DNA of 64,000 nt from Candidatus Nitrosopumilus sp. SW (GTDB lineage Archaea; Thermoproteota; Nitrososphaeria; Nitrososphaerales; Nitrosopumilaceae), in assembly GCF_006740685.1 (NCBI RefSeq), contig NZ_CP035425.1, forward strand, positions 1,279,687 through 1,343,686. The letters are read 5' to 3'. The notes below the pieces were generated by a model. That model had not been told where the DNA came from and made no database searches. It worked only from the letters and a program-made list of their open reading frames with translations. The position numbers were made by a program, and so were the translations under genes. Below are positions 17,418-25,238 of the stretch, one piece after another (position 1 is the first letter of the stretch; each line of letters opens with the position of its first letter).

Positions 17418-17837
17418 TTAGACTAGTTGATTTTGGTTAGGAACTACTCTGTATATCATTACAGTATATTCGCCTTCAAAGGCTTTTTCCATATTTCCAT
17501 TGTCATCAACACTAGTTACTCTAAACTTGTATTCGTAAGAACCATCTCCTTTGACATCTACTTGGGCTACATGCACCAAGTCATCTGCCTCATCAAAGAA
17601 CTGGATGATTACTGGATGTCTCTCAACATATTCTGAGGGACTGCCTGTGACAAATCCCCATGGTAATGTATTATCTTCTGGAACAATCATTGTTGTGACT
17701 GTTTTTTGTAAACTGATCTCTTCATTGATTGGAGTGATTGTTGTAGTTTCAGAACTTTCTGCAATTATCTCTGATGGGAACATCAGAACTGCAAATGATG
17801 CAATAACTGCTAGAAAGATACTTGATTTTGTTCTCAT
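17418..17837 (-). CDS. Small exported beta-rich protein, unknown
   Basis: A 139-residue protein with a clear signal peptide (basic start, hydrophobic core to about residue 26, Ala-Glu-Ser cleavage region). The mature part is a single beta-sandwich-like domain with Asp/Glu turns and no cysteines, apparently secreted or loosely cell-associated because it has no C-terminal anchor. No family recognised. Confidence 0.65.
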   Translation of the reverse strand: MRTKSSIFLAVIASFAVLMFPSEIIAESSETTTITPINEEISLQKTVTTMIVPEDNTLPWGFVTGSPSEYVERHPVIIQFFDEADDLVHVAQVDVKGDGSYEYKFRVTSVDDNGNMEKAFEGEYTVMIYRVVPNQNQLV

Positions 17838-17886
17838 TTGACTAGCTTTTTTGAAAGTTACTTAAAAAATTTATTACAAATTCATA

Positions 17887-18018
17887 CTATGGTAATTCAT
17901 CTTCTAAATCAGAACATGATGCATGAACCCATTGCTCTTTGGAGTTTTTTAGAATCTCTTTTCCTGCTTTAATTGCCTCTCCACATTCTACACATTTTCC
18001 TGGAAATCTGGCTTTCAT
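17887..18018 (-). CDS. 43-aa zinc-binding mini-protein
   Basis: A 43-codon ORF beginning MKARFPGKCVECGEAIKAGK. The CVEC pair and a later HASC pair form a compact zinc-ribbon-like site with a basic linker between. Such PARP/LIM-like mini-ribbons are frequent in archaea and typically bind nucleic acid or protein. The ATG is well defined, and the acidic C-terminus ends in Asp-Glu-Leu-Pro. Coding status is inferred from ligand spacing. Confidence 0.6.
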   Translation of the reverse strand: MKARFPGKCVECGEAIKAGKEILKNSKEQWVHASCSDLEDELP

Positions 18019-18052
18019 GTTTCTTTTGATATGTTGTCTAATTTTAAGTAGG

Positions 18053-18065
18053 TGGACCGGATGGG
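18053..18065. repeat. 13-bp copy of the tRNA-Val 3' end
   Basis: The sequence tggaccggatggg is identical, in the same orientation, to positions 25050-25062, the 3' terminal acceptor and start of the T-arm of tRNA-Val(CAC) including its discriminator base. It marks the left side of a 7-kb stretch of exported and unknown proteins. The match fits a remnant attachment site, but it is short and no integrase is present. Confidence 0.4.
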
Positions 18066-18257
18066 TAGTGATACTGTAATGGTTCTTTTTTTGGTTCCGT
18101 GATTATTACAATACTTATAATTTTAAACTTTTTTTGATGACCATAAATCTCATAATTGATATTTTTATGGAGTTTTTATTAATTACTTTTATGCAACAAT
18201 ATTACGAATACTAGTGACTCCCTTACAATTTCTATTCTTTTCATAGCGTTTGCTCTG

Positions 18258-21200
18258 GTGGTTTTTGCTTCAAGTACTGAAAGTGTTGATGCTTCTCATA
18301 ATTCTTGTAGTGGCGATCTGTGCAAGAAATATTGGGTTGAAAACACTCTGTCTATTACATCTGATCTAAAACAAGGGCATGTTCTTGGATTTTGGGGAAA
18401 GGTAAATGATAAAAGTATTCATGAAGTTGACATAATTTTCAAAGACCCTTGTGGAAAAACAGTAACCAAAGTAACTGAAACTGTTCAAAGCAATCCTCCT
18501 GATAGGTTCATTGATTCTCGAGGTACTAAAGCAGATAGTAATTGGTATTTTTCTGGAAAATACACTGCAACATCTTCTCATAATGGAAAGACTCTAGCTT
18601 CGACTAGTGGTAGTTACAGTGGCAAAGGACCATTCGTTTCATCTCCTTCTGATCCAAAATGTTCTGAACCAATTCCAAAATCAGTTGGCGGTGCAACTTT
18701 GTCAAAAATGTTAACTCCTATGAATGGAGGGTTAGTGAAATTCTCAAAATCGGGAACCTTTAATGGACTTTCTTATCAAGCAATTGGACAGTTTGTTTAC
18801 AAATTCGATTCAGGAAATAAAATTACTAATGGAAAGGGCGAAGCAATTGTAAAAATGACAAGGACTGGCTATGCTGATGAACCTTTTAAAAATTGTGCAC
18901 TTACAGGAACAAAACGAATTAATTTTAACGTTGGTGGAACACTGCTTGGAAACAATCTACACTTCACATTGAAAAACGTTTTTCCAACTAAAATTACATT
19001 AAGTTATCCTTGTTCTAATATCGTTGACGATATTTCACAATCTACTTCACATCCTCTCAATTTACTTAGTTTGTCTATACCTCATTCTTTAGGAAAACAT
19101 TATTCCTCGGGATGGGAAGTTGATGTTTCACAAAAAGCAAATTCAGGTTCTAGTTATACATCGGGCGGTTCTAGTACCTCAAAAAGCTGTCCTTCAGGTT
19201 CAGAATTACAATGGAGTGATGGAAAACTCCAATGCGTGTATGTTGTAAAAGCGCCCAAACAGACTTCAAATTTTTATGATTTCAAAGTTGATGTTCCTGC
19301 TTTTATGACTGTTGAACAAAATGTTCGTGGTGTAGTATGGGTTAAAATTTCGAGCTTAATAGGGGATCCTCCTCCCCTCACATTTCAATCAACACAATAC
19401 TACGTGTCTGGATTGGCCTCAAAAGTCGTGACACCTGAAAAACTTCTTGATCCTCCAAAAGCTCCGCAATCAATGAAAGCAATAGGTTGGATTGATACAA
19501 AATGTACTACTCCTCCTGGAGACTATCTTGTAACATTTACAGGATCCGTAAAATCGGGTTCATTTCGTGCTAGTCAGGATTCGGTATCTGTAAAAGTTAT
19601 CGCATCTGAAAAATGCTCAACTTCTACTACGTCTTCTAATGATAAGTGGATTTCTTCAAAAGAATCTTCATCGGTAAACAAACCTGTTACAGAAACTCCT
19701 CCAATTGATGAATCCACAAAAGACTCGATTACAATTTCGGGAAAAATTAATAATTTTAATGGAGAAGACAAGGGTCCTGTAACTTTGATGATCCTAGCTC
19801 CAAATGGAAATCTAGTAACTTTGATGAACTCAAATGTGAATTCCGATGGGACATTCACAGAAACTCTGGAGAGTAATATTTTCAATTATGAAGGAAGACA
19901 CAAGATTACTGCAACTTATAATTTCCAATCTAAAACAGTAGAAACAAGTTTTGATTACAAAAAAGGTATGGGCAGTAAGACTGTGAACGTAATTTTTGGT
20001 ACATCTGTGCCTGAGATTATAGAACCTGAAATTCCATTTTCTGCAAAGTTTGAAAAATCAGTTTATTATTCTGGTGACAAAATCATCATTTCAGGAAATA
20101 TAGGAAACAACGACATTGATGAATTGTGGTATTATCTATACGATTCTAATGGAAATGTTTGGACTTCATCCTTTGGAAATGTATCTCAAAAATTTAAAAT
20201 AAAAAGCGATGGGTCATTTTCTATTCCTATTTCAAAAAATGGGAGTTGGGAACATGGGATTTATGAAATAGAATTAATTTCAGGCACTAACATTGTAGGT
20301 ACATATTCATTTGCACATGCAGGAAACATTACAGCAGAAGAGTGGGATGAAATCACCAGAAATGCAGCAGAATTTTTTGATAATTTGGGCAAACAAGAAT
20401 CTCTAACAGCAGAAGAGTGGGATGAAATCGTAAATGATGCTGAAGAAATTCTTGACAATATAGGAAAGGAAAAATTATTTTCTGAACAAGAAGCAAAAAA
20501 ATTAACTGATAAAATACTTACAGAAGAACTAGAAAAAAGTACGAGGGTTCCTGATTGGGTCAAAAACAACGCAAAGTGGTGGACTCAAGGACAGATTGGT
20601 GAGACTGACTTTAAGAGCGGACTGTCATATTTGATAAAAGAGAAGATAATTTCAGTTCCAACACAAGCATCAACTAGTTCAAATCAAGAAATTCCACAAT
20701 GGGTAAAGACTCAGACTCAATGGTGGGCTAGTGGACAGATTTCTGAAGACGAGTATCTTAATGCAATAGAATTCTTGGTAAAAAATGGAATTGTTAGTGT
20801 TGCAAACCATGAATCAACTGTTTCAGAAAATACTACTGATCTTCAACCGCTTGACGAACATGATGATTCTCCTCTAATTCACAAAAATAATCAAAATCAT
20901 GTTGGGATCTCGATAATGTATCCTGAACATTGGCAAACTCAAGATTCAATGTTTGAAGATGATACTGAAGTCTTAGACATTTTTAAAGGTCGGTCTGATG
21001 GGGATCCTTTCATTCAGATTTTTTCTTATGATCACAATAGTGTTGGTTGGAATGGAGAAATCATCCTTGAACGTGATTGGTTAAATGAATCATATGTTGT
21101 AGAATCTGATTCCTTTTTTATCTCTGAAGGACCTATCGAATTAGATAATATTGATTCAAAAGCATATAGATTTAAAATTGAATATGCAGATCCTGAAACT

Positions 21201-21344
21201 TTGATGCCCATGAATGCATACTCTATAATTATTTCAAATCATGACAAAATCCTCTATGTTTGGGTTACAGCTCAAATAGATCAATTTGATTACTATGAGG
21301 AAACATTTGATAGAATTTTGAATTCCATGCAAATTGTAAAGTGA
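18258..21344 (+). CDS. Large modular exported protein with Ig-like, WW-repeat and PsbP-like modules
   Basis: At least 1028 residues from the first GTG. The preceding in-frame codons, back to a stop at 18180, encode a good signal-peptide core (about 18 hydrophobic residues) but no ATG/GTG/TTG. So either an unusual start (ATT 18201 or ACG 18204) or a frameshift after ATG 18191 applies. In order the protein has an N-terminal Cys-containing beta domain, a Ser/Gly linker, Ig-like beta domains (about 490-690), a 25-residue tandem repeat (about 692-740), two Trp-rich modules (about 764-840), and a C-terminal PsbP/Mog1-like domain (about 865-1028). Secreted, adhesive or substrate-binding role inferred. 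Confidence 0.75.
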   Translation: MVFASSTESVDASHNSCSGDLCKKYWVENTLSITSDLKQGHVLGFWGKVNDKSIHEVDIIFKDPCGKTVTKVTETVQSNPPDRFIDSRGTKADSNWYFSGKYTATSSHNGKTLASTSGSYSGKGPFVSSPSDPKCSEPIPKSVGGATLSKMLTPMNGGLVKFSKSGTFNGLSYQAIGQFVYKFDSGNKITNGKGEAIVKMTRTGYADEPFKNCALTGTKRINFNVGGTLLGNNLHFTLKNVFPTKITLSYPCSNIVDDISQSTSHPLNLLSLSIPHSLGKHYSSGWEVDVSQKANSGSSYTSGGSSTSKSCPSGSELQWSDGKLQCVYVVKAPKQTSNFYDFKVDVPAFMTVEQNVRGVVWVKISSLIGDPPPLTFQSTQYYVSGLASKVVTPEKLLDPPKAPQSMKAIGWIDTKCTTPPGDYLVTFTGSVKSGSFRASQDSVSVKVIASEKCSTSTTSSNDKWISSKESSSVNKPVTETPPIDESTKDSITISGKINNFNGEDKGPVTLMILAPNGNLVTLMNSNVNSDGTFTETLESNIFNYEGRHKITATYNFQSKTVETSFDYKKGMGSKTVNVIFGTSVPEIIEPEIPFSAKFEKSVYYSGDKIIISGNIGNNDIDELWYYLYDSNGNVWTSSFGNVSQKFKIKSDGSFSIPISKNGSWEHGIYEIELISGTNIVGTYSFAHAGNITAEEWDEITRNAAEFFDNLGKQESLTAEEWDEIVNDAEEILDNIGKEKLFSEQEAKKLTDKILTEELEKSTRVPDWVKNNAKWWTQGQIGETDFKSGLSYLIKEKIISVPTQASTSSNQEIPQWVKTQTQWWASGQISEDEYLNAIEFLVKNGIVSVANHESTVSENTTDLQPLDEHDDSPLIHKNNQNHVGISIMYPEHWQTQDSMFEDDTEVLDIFKGRSDGDPFIQIFSYDHNSVGWNGEIILERDWLNESYVVESDSFFISEGPIELDNIDSKAYRFKIEYADPETLMPMNAYSIIISNHDKILYVWVTAQIDQFDYYEETFDRILNSMQIVK
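20331..20429 (+). repeat. Recent in-frame tandem duplication (75-nt period)
   Basis: A 24-nt segment at 20331-20354 recurs exactly at 20406-20429 inside the large exported protein, giving two 25-residue acidic helical units that begin Thr-Ala-Glu-Glu-Trp-Asp-Glu-Ile. The rest of each unit has diverged. It lengthens a helical spacer between the Ig-like and Trp-rich modules. Confidence 0.8.
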
Positions 21345-21348
21345 TTCT

Positions 21349-22113
21349 ATGGATTGTCCTAAATGTAATGGCTCAAACATAGGAGACTGCATCTATGGTC
21401 CTCCGTGGATAATCACTTCTAAGATGCAAGAAATGATACAATCTGGTAAAATTAGGATGGGGGGATGTATTTTCCATAACAATGCCCCCACAAATTATTG
21501 CATGGATTGTAATTTTGAATGGATAGAAAAAAATGATGTTTCCAATCCTGATTTCTCAAATGAATCTTGGCATACCTATTTGATTAAACTTGCAGAAAAC
21601 AAAAACTATGGGTGTGGGAAGATTTTCAACATTAACGACACTCTTGTGGCAACTCTGAAACCTGGAACAGAGCCTAACGCAGAACATATAATTTTAGAAA
21701 CATCTGACAAACCACTTTTGCATATCAAACAAAAAGGAAGATCTCTGGGAAAAAAACTTGAATTCACTATAGAAGATGAAAATGAAAAATTTTTGGCACA
21801 TGTGTCTGGAGAGAAGACTAGTCCTACCTTTACTGTCAAATTTCAATTAGATTTTAACAAACAGTTGCTTTTTGCAAAAGAAAGTGTGAACAGTAATGAA
21901 ATTCATATTTTTGAGAAAAAAGGGTTTTTACAAAAAAAAACAATAGCCAAAATTTCAACAGATCAAGGATCTTTCTTGAATGGGGCACTAACTGATGAAA
22001 AAAAGATTGTTACATTAGAACTTGTAGATGAAAATGCAGAAATCTTGATTCTGCTAGGTTTTGCAATATGTATAGAGAGGATTATTCAGGGAATGTATCA
22101 CCATTGGTCATAG
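21349..22113 (+). CDS. Zinc-ribbon protein with possible LURP-one/tubby-like barrel
   Basis: A 254-residue protein starting 4 bp after the large exported protein. The N-terminal 60 residues contain CPKC and CMDC pairs forming a zinc ribbon, with an extra Gly-Gly-Cys-Ile-Phe-His motif between. Residues about 85-245 are a run of beta strands with recurring 'I...kGrsLGKKLEFTI.DE.' and 'KGFLQKKTIAKIS' units, reminiscent of the LURP-one/scramblase beta barrel; that assignment is a guess from pattern. A near-terminal helix (ILILLGFAICIERII) matches the central helix of that fold. No signal peptide. Confidence 0.65.
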   Translation: MDCPKCNGSNIGDCIYGPPWIITSKMQEMIQSGKIRMGGCIFHNNAPTNYCMDCNFEWIEKNDVSNPDFSNESWHTYLIKLAENKNYGCGKIFNINDTLVATLKPGTEPNAEHIILETSDKPLLHIKQKGRSLGKKLEFTIEDENEKFLAHVSGEKTSPTFTVKFQLDFNKQLLFAKESVNSNEIHIFEKKGFLQKKTIAKISTDQGSFLNGALTDEKKIVTLELVDENAEILILLGFAICIERIIQGMYHHWS

Positions 22114-22159
22114 ATCACACCAAAAATATTTTCATATACAAGCAAACGAAAGAATTTTT

Positions 22160-23152
22160 GTGAAATTGATATTTTTTGTTATGCTTTTGACTTTTGTTAT
22201 TTTGGGATTTTTTCCATCTGAATCCTTTGCAACAATTCTTCCTGAAATTATTGATTCAGATATGACCATTGAAGAACTTTTCATAATTAATCATGATTTG
22301 ATTATTGAAAAAGATGTCACTGTAAACATTTTAGGATTTTTAGATGTTAAAGGACTTGAATCCAATACCACTCCTCCTGATGGTTGGGCAGGTCCGATAG
22401 ATGGCAATTTAATTAATCATGGAATTATTGAAAACAAAGGCACCATCACAGTAAATACTGAATTTGTAAATTATGGAACTCTGAACAATCTTGGAACAAT
22501 TAGTATTGCATGTGATGCGGTTTTCAGAAATGAGGGAACAATTTATGGAAATGATATTCTTGTTTGTGATGAGCAATTTGTTGACGCAACCATATGTTCA
22601 CAATATGACGATGTCCGATTAGAGTATTCCATAAATGATGGAAAAGTTCTAGAAATGTGCAAAGATAGTTTATCTCCTGATGTGATAGTTTCTGTTTACT
22701 CTGAAATAGATAATCGACTTACTATTGAAATCCCAAAAAAATTGGTATATGCTGTCGACCAAGACTGTAACTCCCAAGAAGTAATTGTGCTAATTGATGA
22801 TGAAGAACATTTTGTGATGGTTGAAAATACTCCTTCTAGTAGAATTTTCACTTTGGATCTATTTCCTGGAGAACATGTCATTGAATTCCTTGGAACCTTT
22901 ACACTTGGAGATGATGTTCACCAGTACTGTGGCGAAATCTACGGGTATGATTCTCAATTTTTGAGTCCAAAAAAACAGATAGAGAATGGAAGATTCTCTA
23001 CGAGTGTTCGATGCAATGATGGATTGGAACTAATTTTGAAATACGATGATTCACCTGCATGTGTAACCCTTGAAACCAAACAAAAATTGATTCAGCGAGG
23101 ATGGGTTGAAAACTCTGGAACCTCTATGTTTTGTAACCATATTGGTTTATGA
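22160..23152 (+). CDS. Exported protein with repeat-like N-terminal beta domain
   Basis: A 330-residue protein with GTG start and a signal peptide (MKLIFFVMLLTFVILGFF, then Ala cleavage region). Residues about 55-140 show repeating 'N.GI.EN.GTI..N..F.N.GT.NN.GTI' strands of a right-handed beta-helix-like solenoid. The C-terminal half has six cysteines, probably in disulfides. It lacks a C-terminal anchor. The neighbouring exported proteins suggest a surface-associated cluster. Confidence 0.7.
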   Translation: MKLIFFVMLLTFVILGFFPSESFATILPEIIDSDMTIEELFIINHDLIIEKDVTVNILGFLDVKGLESNTTPPDGWAGPIDGNLINHGIIENKGTITVNTEFVNYGTLNNLGTISIACDAVFRNEGTIYGNDILVCDEQFVDATICSQYDDVRLEYSINDGKVLEMCKDSLSPDVIVSVYSEIDNRLTIEIPKKLVYAVDQDCNSQEVIVLIDDEEHFVMVENTPSSRIFTLDLFPGEHVIEFLGTFTLGDDVHQYCGEIYGYDSQFLSPKKQIENGRFSTSVRCNDGLELILKYDDSPACVTLETKQKLIQRGWVENSGTSMFCNHIGL

Positions 23153-23190
23153 GTTAAAACTAAAAGAATCAGAAAAAAGAAATTTTGTTG

Positions 23191-23340
23191 CTAGCCTAAG
23201 ATTCCGCTAGCAACAAAGTAGGCACCTGCACCCATTCCTATTACTGTACCAATTGCCATACAGATAAGATCGAATTTTATGACCTTTTTGAATGGGGCAT
23301 GAACCATTTTATCCCAGTTTGAGATTTGTTGTGTTTTCAT
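23191..23340 (-). CDS. 49-aa single-span membrane protein
   Basis: A 49-codon ATG-initiated ORF: a polar N-terminal 25 residues (MKTQQISNWDKMVHAPFKK) followed by a Gly/Ala/Ile-rich transmembrane helix ending Ser-Gly-Ile-Leu-Gly. The amphipathic-then-hydrophobic layout is typical of small accessory subunits of membrane complexes, but no partner is identifiable here. Found by reading the 23153-23731 gap. Confidence 0.55.
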   Translation of the reverse strand: MKTQQISNWDKMVHAPFKKVIKFDLICMAIGTVIGMGAGAYFVASGILG

Positions 23341-23448
23341 GATAGTAATTAGTTGTAGAGACAGATAGGGTGTGGTAAATTCTAATGCACACCAGTCAGC
23401 TAATTAGCTTACTAATGTATATTGTAATTAAGCTCCTTATTCCTGTAT

Positions 23449-23508
23449 GCGAGAACTCTCTACCCTAGACCAGTATGGGATTGTGGGCTTTTTTCCACAA
23501 CTTCTCGC
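23449..23508. ncRNA. Candidate 60-nt structured RNA or leader hairpin
   Basis: A closing 7-bp stem gcgagaa (23449-23455) with ttctcgc (23502-23508) encloses a second 6-bp hairpin ttgtgg (23481-23486) with ccacaa (23495-23500) that stacks on it after a 1-nt bulge. The remaining 25 nt form an open arm with short CCC/GGG complementarity. It lies 21 nt before the small zinc-finger gene at 23529, so it may be that gene's leader, or an independent RNA. The strand is unknown. Confidence 0.45.
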
Positions 23509-23528
23509 TGTAACTGAGGTGCTTTACA

Positions 23529-23690
23529 TTGCGATTTGATTCCTGTAGAAAATGTGGAATTGAACTAGATGTTAAAGAATACTGTAAAGATTGTCAGCAG
23601 CCATTTGAATTACAATGCAATAACTGCAAGCAGATCATAACTAATCCCATCCATTATCAGTGCCCTTCAAAATCTCCAATAACTGTGTGA
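23529..23690 (+). CDS. 53-aa double zinc-ribbon mini-protein
   Basis: A 53-codon ORF with CRKCG, CKDC, CNNC and a final Cys, giving two possible zinc-binding knuckles. The start is TTG at 23529, preceded at a suitable distance by gaggtg (23516-23521), a good match to the archaeal Shine-Dalgarno sequence, and by an in-frame stop further upstream. A structured hairpin precedes it. It lies 41 bp before the FilR1-type regulator on the same strand. Nucleic-acid binding is inferred. Confidence 0.6.
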   Translation: MRFDSCRKCGIELDVKEYCKDCQQPFELQCNNCKQIITNPIHYQCPSKSPITV

Positions 23691-23731
23691 TTTAACTTTG
23701 TTTTTTATACTATAACCTGAGAGAAAAAACT

Positions 23732-24532
23732 ATGAGTGATCTCTATGATGAAACAGCAGAGAATTTTTTAGAGCTGGCAAGCTCTCAAAGACTGGAAATT
23801 CTTTTTCAACTTTTACTTAAGCGTTCAACTCCTACGTTTCTTGCAAAAGAAATTAACTCCACCAAGCAAGAGGTTCATAGAAATTTCATAAGACTGGAAG
23901 AGACTGGACTGATTGAAAAAGGAACTGATGGTAAGTTTGGCTTGACCACATTTGGAAAAACAATGTGTACCCAAGTCCCATCACTTGTATTTCTTTCAAG
24001 AAATAGAAAATATTTTGAGGATCATACATTTGAAAACATTCCAACAAAATTCATCATGAGGACAGGACAACTAGCTTCAGCTCATCACATAAAGGGTGTC
24101 TCAAAAACTTTAGAACAATGGAAGTCGATCTACAAAAATGCCAATGAGTACATCTACGAGATGCTTTCTGAAGTTCCCTTGGATCTTATTGAACCCTTGA
24201 TAAAGAGAGTAAAAAAAGGAATAAGATTTCAGTATATTTTTGCTGAAAATATTGTTATTCCAAAGGGAAGAAAATCACTTCTTAAGAAATTGGGGTTTGA
24301 CAAACTCATTGAAAAAGGACTTGTAGAACGTAAGATGGAATCTAATGTTCAAACAGTTCTTGTATTAAATGAAAAAGAGGCATGTGTAATGTTTCCTACT
24401 ATTGATGGTGAATCTGACATAACAGAAATGCTTTACAGCGATGATCCAATGTTTCATGAATGGTGTCTTGATTACTTTCGATATTGCTGGTATGGCTCTG
24501 ATGTTTTTAAGGAAAGCAAATTGAAGGAATAA
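23732..24532 (+). CDS. Winged-helix transcriptional regulator with FilR1-like C-terminal domain
   Basis: A 266-residue archaeal regulator. Residues about 10-75 form an ArsR-like winged helix (LASSQRLEILFQLL, then the recognition helix region INSTKQEVHRNFIRLEETGL). Residues about 105-255 match the FilR1/DUF1724 domain found in many archaeal regulators, with 'YIYEMLSEVPLDLIEPL' and 'EKEACVMFPTIDGESDI'. The effector is unknown. The family commonly controls local genes; the gene follows the zinc-ribbon mini-protein and precedes a membrane protein. Confidence 0.88.
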   Translation: MSDLYDETAENFLELASSQRLEILFQLLLKRSTPTFLAKEINSTKQEVHRNFIRLEETGLIEKGTDGKFGLTTFGKTMCTQVPSLVFLSRNRKYFEDHTFENIPTKFIMRTGQLASAHHIKGVSKTLEQWKSIYKNANEYIYEMLSEVPLDLIEPLIKRVKKGIRFQYIFAENIVIPKGRKSLLKKLGFDKLIEKGLVERKMESNVQTVLVLNEKEACVMFPTIDGESDITEMLYSDDPMFHEWCLDYFRYCWYGSDVFKESKLKE

Positions 24533-24573
24533 TAAAATGAAAACTCAACATAGCCTGATCAAAAAATAAAATC

Positions 24574-24954
24574 ATGTTTTACAAGATCTTAGATTTTTCT
24601 ATTTTAGTAATTGCAACAATATTTTTTGTAGGCGTACTGGCATTTGATTATTCTATGTTTGGTTTGACTAAACCAATAATTCTGATTTCTTATGAATGGA
24701 AGTTCTTCTTTGATATTTTGATTTGGCCCCTTGTTGTCTTGTTGATAATAGATCTTACTTTAAAATACAAAAAAACAAAGAATCCAAAAAAATTCATCAA
24801 AAAATACTGGGTTGATATTACGATGCTAGTTCTAATTCCTGTTTTTTCAGTTTTCAAATTCTTGAAAATTGGATTAACTGTTGTAAAGCAATTAAAAACT
24901 GCAAAAATGGGTGCTAAAATAGCTCATAAAACAAAAAAGATGTCTAAAAAATAA
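24574..24954 (+). CDS. Membrane protein resembling a truncated ion-channel sensor region
   Basis: A 126-residue protein with three hydrophobic segments (about 5-25, 44-62, 78-98), followed by an amphipathic Lys-rich C-terminal helix. The second segment is followed by KYKKTKNPKKFIKKYWVDI, a pattern seen between S2 and S3 of voltage-sensor-like proteins, but no pore region exists. That likeness is weak and the function is unknown. It follows the regulator by 41 bp and may be its target. Confidence 0.6.
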   Translation: MFYKILDFSILVIATIFFVGVLAFDYSMFGLTKPIILISYEWKFFFDILIWPLVVLLIIDLTLKYKKTKNPKKFIKKYWVDITMLVLIPVFSVFKFLKIGLTVVKQLKTAKMGAKIAHKTKKMSKK

Positions 24955-24965
24955 TTTTCATACAT

Positions 24966-25037
24966 TGTCTATATTTGGTAGACAGTATTTGATGTTTAAG
25001 CCAAACCATCTACGTTCTGTAACTCTGACAGTCCTTA
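24966..25037. ncRNA. Possible small structured RNA downstream of tRNA-Val
   Basis: A 6-bp hairpin tgtcta (24966-24971) with tagaca (24979-24984) is followed by caaacc and then by ctgacagtcctt (25025-25036). The same order of parts - hairpin, caaacc, ctggcagtcctt - occurs at 14419-14472. The shared 12-mer has one difference. It lies between the end of the membrane-protein gene and the 3' end of tRNA-Val. Evidence is suggestive only. Confidence 0.25.
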
Positions 25038-25049
25038 AAATCTAAAAGA

Positions 25050-25144
25050 TGGACCGGATGGGATTTGAACCCACGACCTTTGCGGGGAATTATTCCCTTA
25101 CGCAGTGTGAGTGCGTCATCCAAACCAAACTAGACGACCGGTCC
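25050..25144 (-). tRNA. tRNA-Val (CAC) with a 20-nt non-canonical intron
   Basis: The minus strand has a 7-bp acceptor GGACCGG/CCGGTCC, discriminator A, D arm, anticodon stem ACGCA/TGCGT with loop CTCACAC (anticodon CAC), and T arm GTGGG/CCCAT with loop TTCAAAT. Twenty extra nucleotides sit after the anticodon stem. Removing them gives a normal 5-nt variable loop AGGTC, so the excess is read as an intron and not a long variable arm. Length without intron is 75 nt including the discriminator. Confidence 0.95.
25079..25098 (-). other. Non-canonical tRNA intron (between tRNA positions 44 and 45)
   Basis: On the minus strand, TGCG before the insert pairs with CGCA near its end to give the 4-bp central helix of a bulge-helix-bulge motif. 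TAA and AAG are the two 3-nt bulges, and GGGAA/TTCCC forms the intron hairpin. Cutting in both bulges by the splicing endonuclease removes 20 nt. A 1-nt shift gives the same product. Confidence 0.8.
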
Positions 25145-25238
25145 AACAAAATTACAAAACTACAAGCTTTTTTGTCTTTAGATTTTGGATATTTTGTAAT
25201 AACCTCTGCCTTTAGTACTATTTTCTGAAAATCTTATC

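Noticed and set aside
18053-25062. Calling the tRNA-flanked stretch a mobile element
   Set aside because: No integrase, recombinase or replication gene is visible and the repeat is only 13 bp; kept as a hypothesis only.
25050-25144. Interpretation of the extra 20 nt of tRNA-Val as a long variable arm (Leu/Ser-type)
   Set aside because: The anticodon CAC is Val, which has no long arm; the insert has a bulge-helix-bulge splice motif and its removal leaves a standard 5-nt variable loop.
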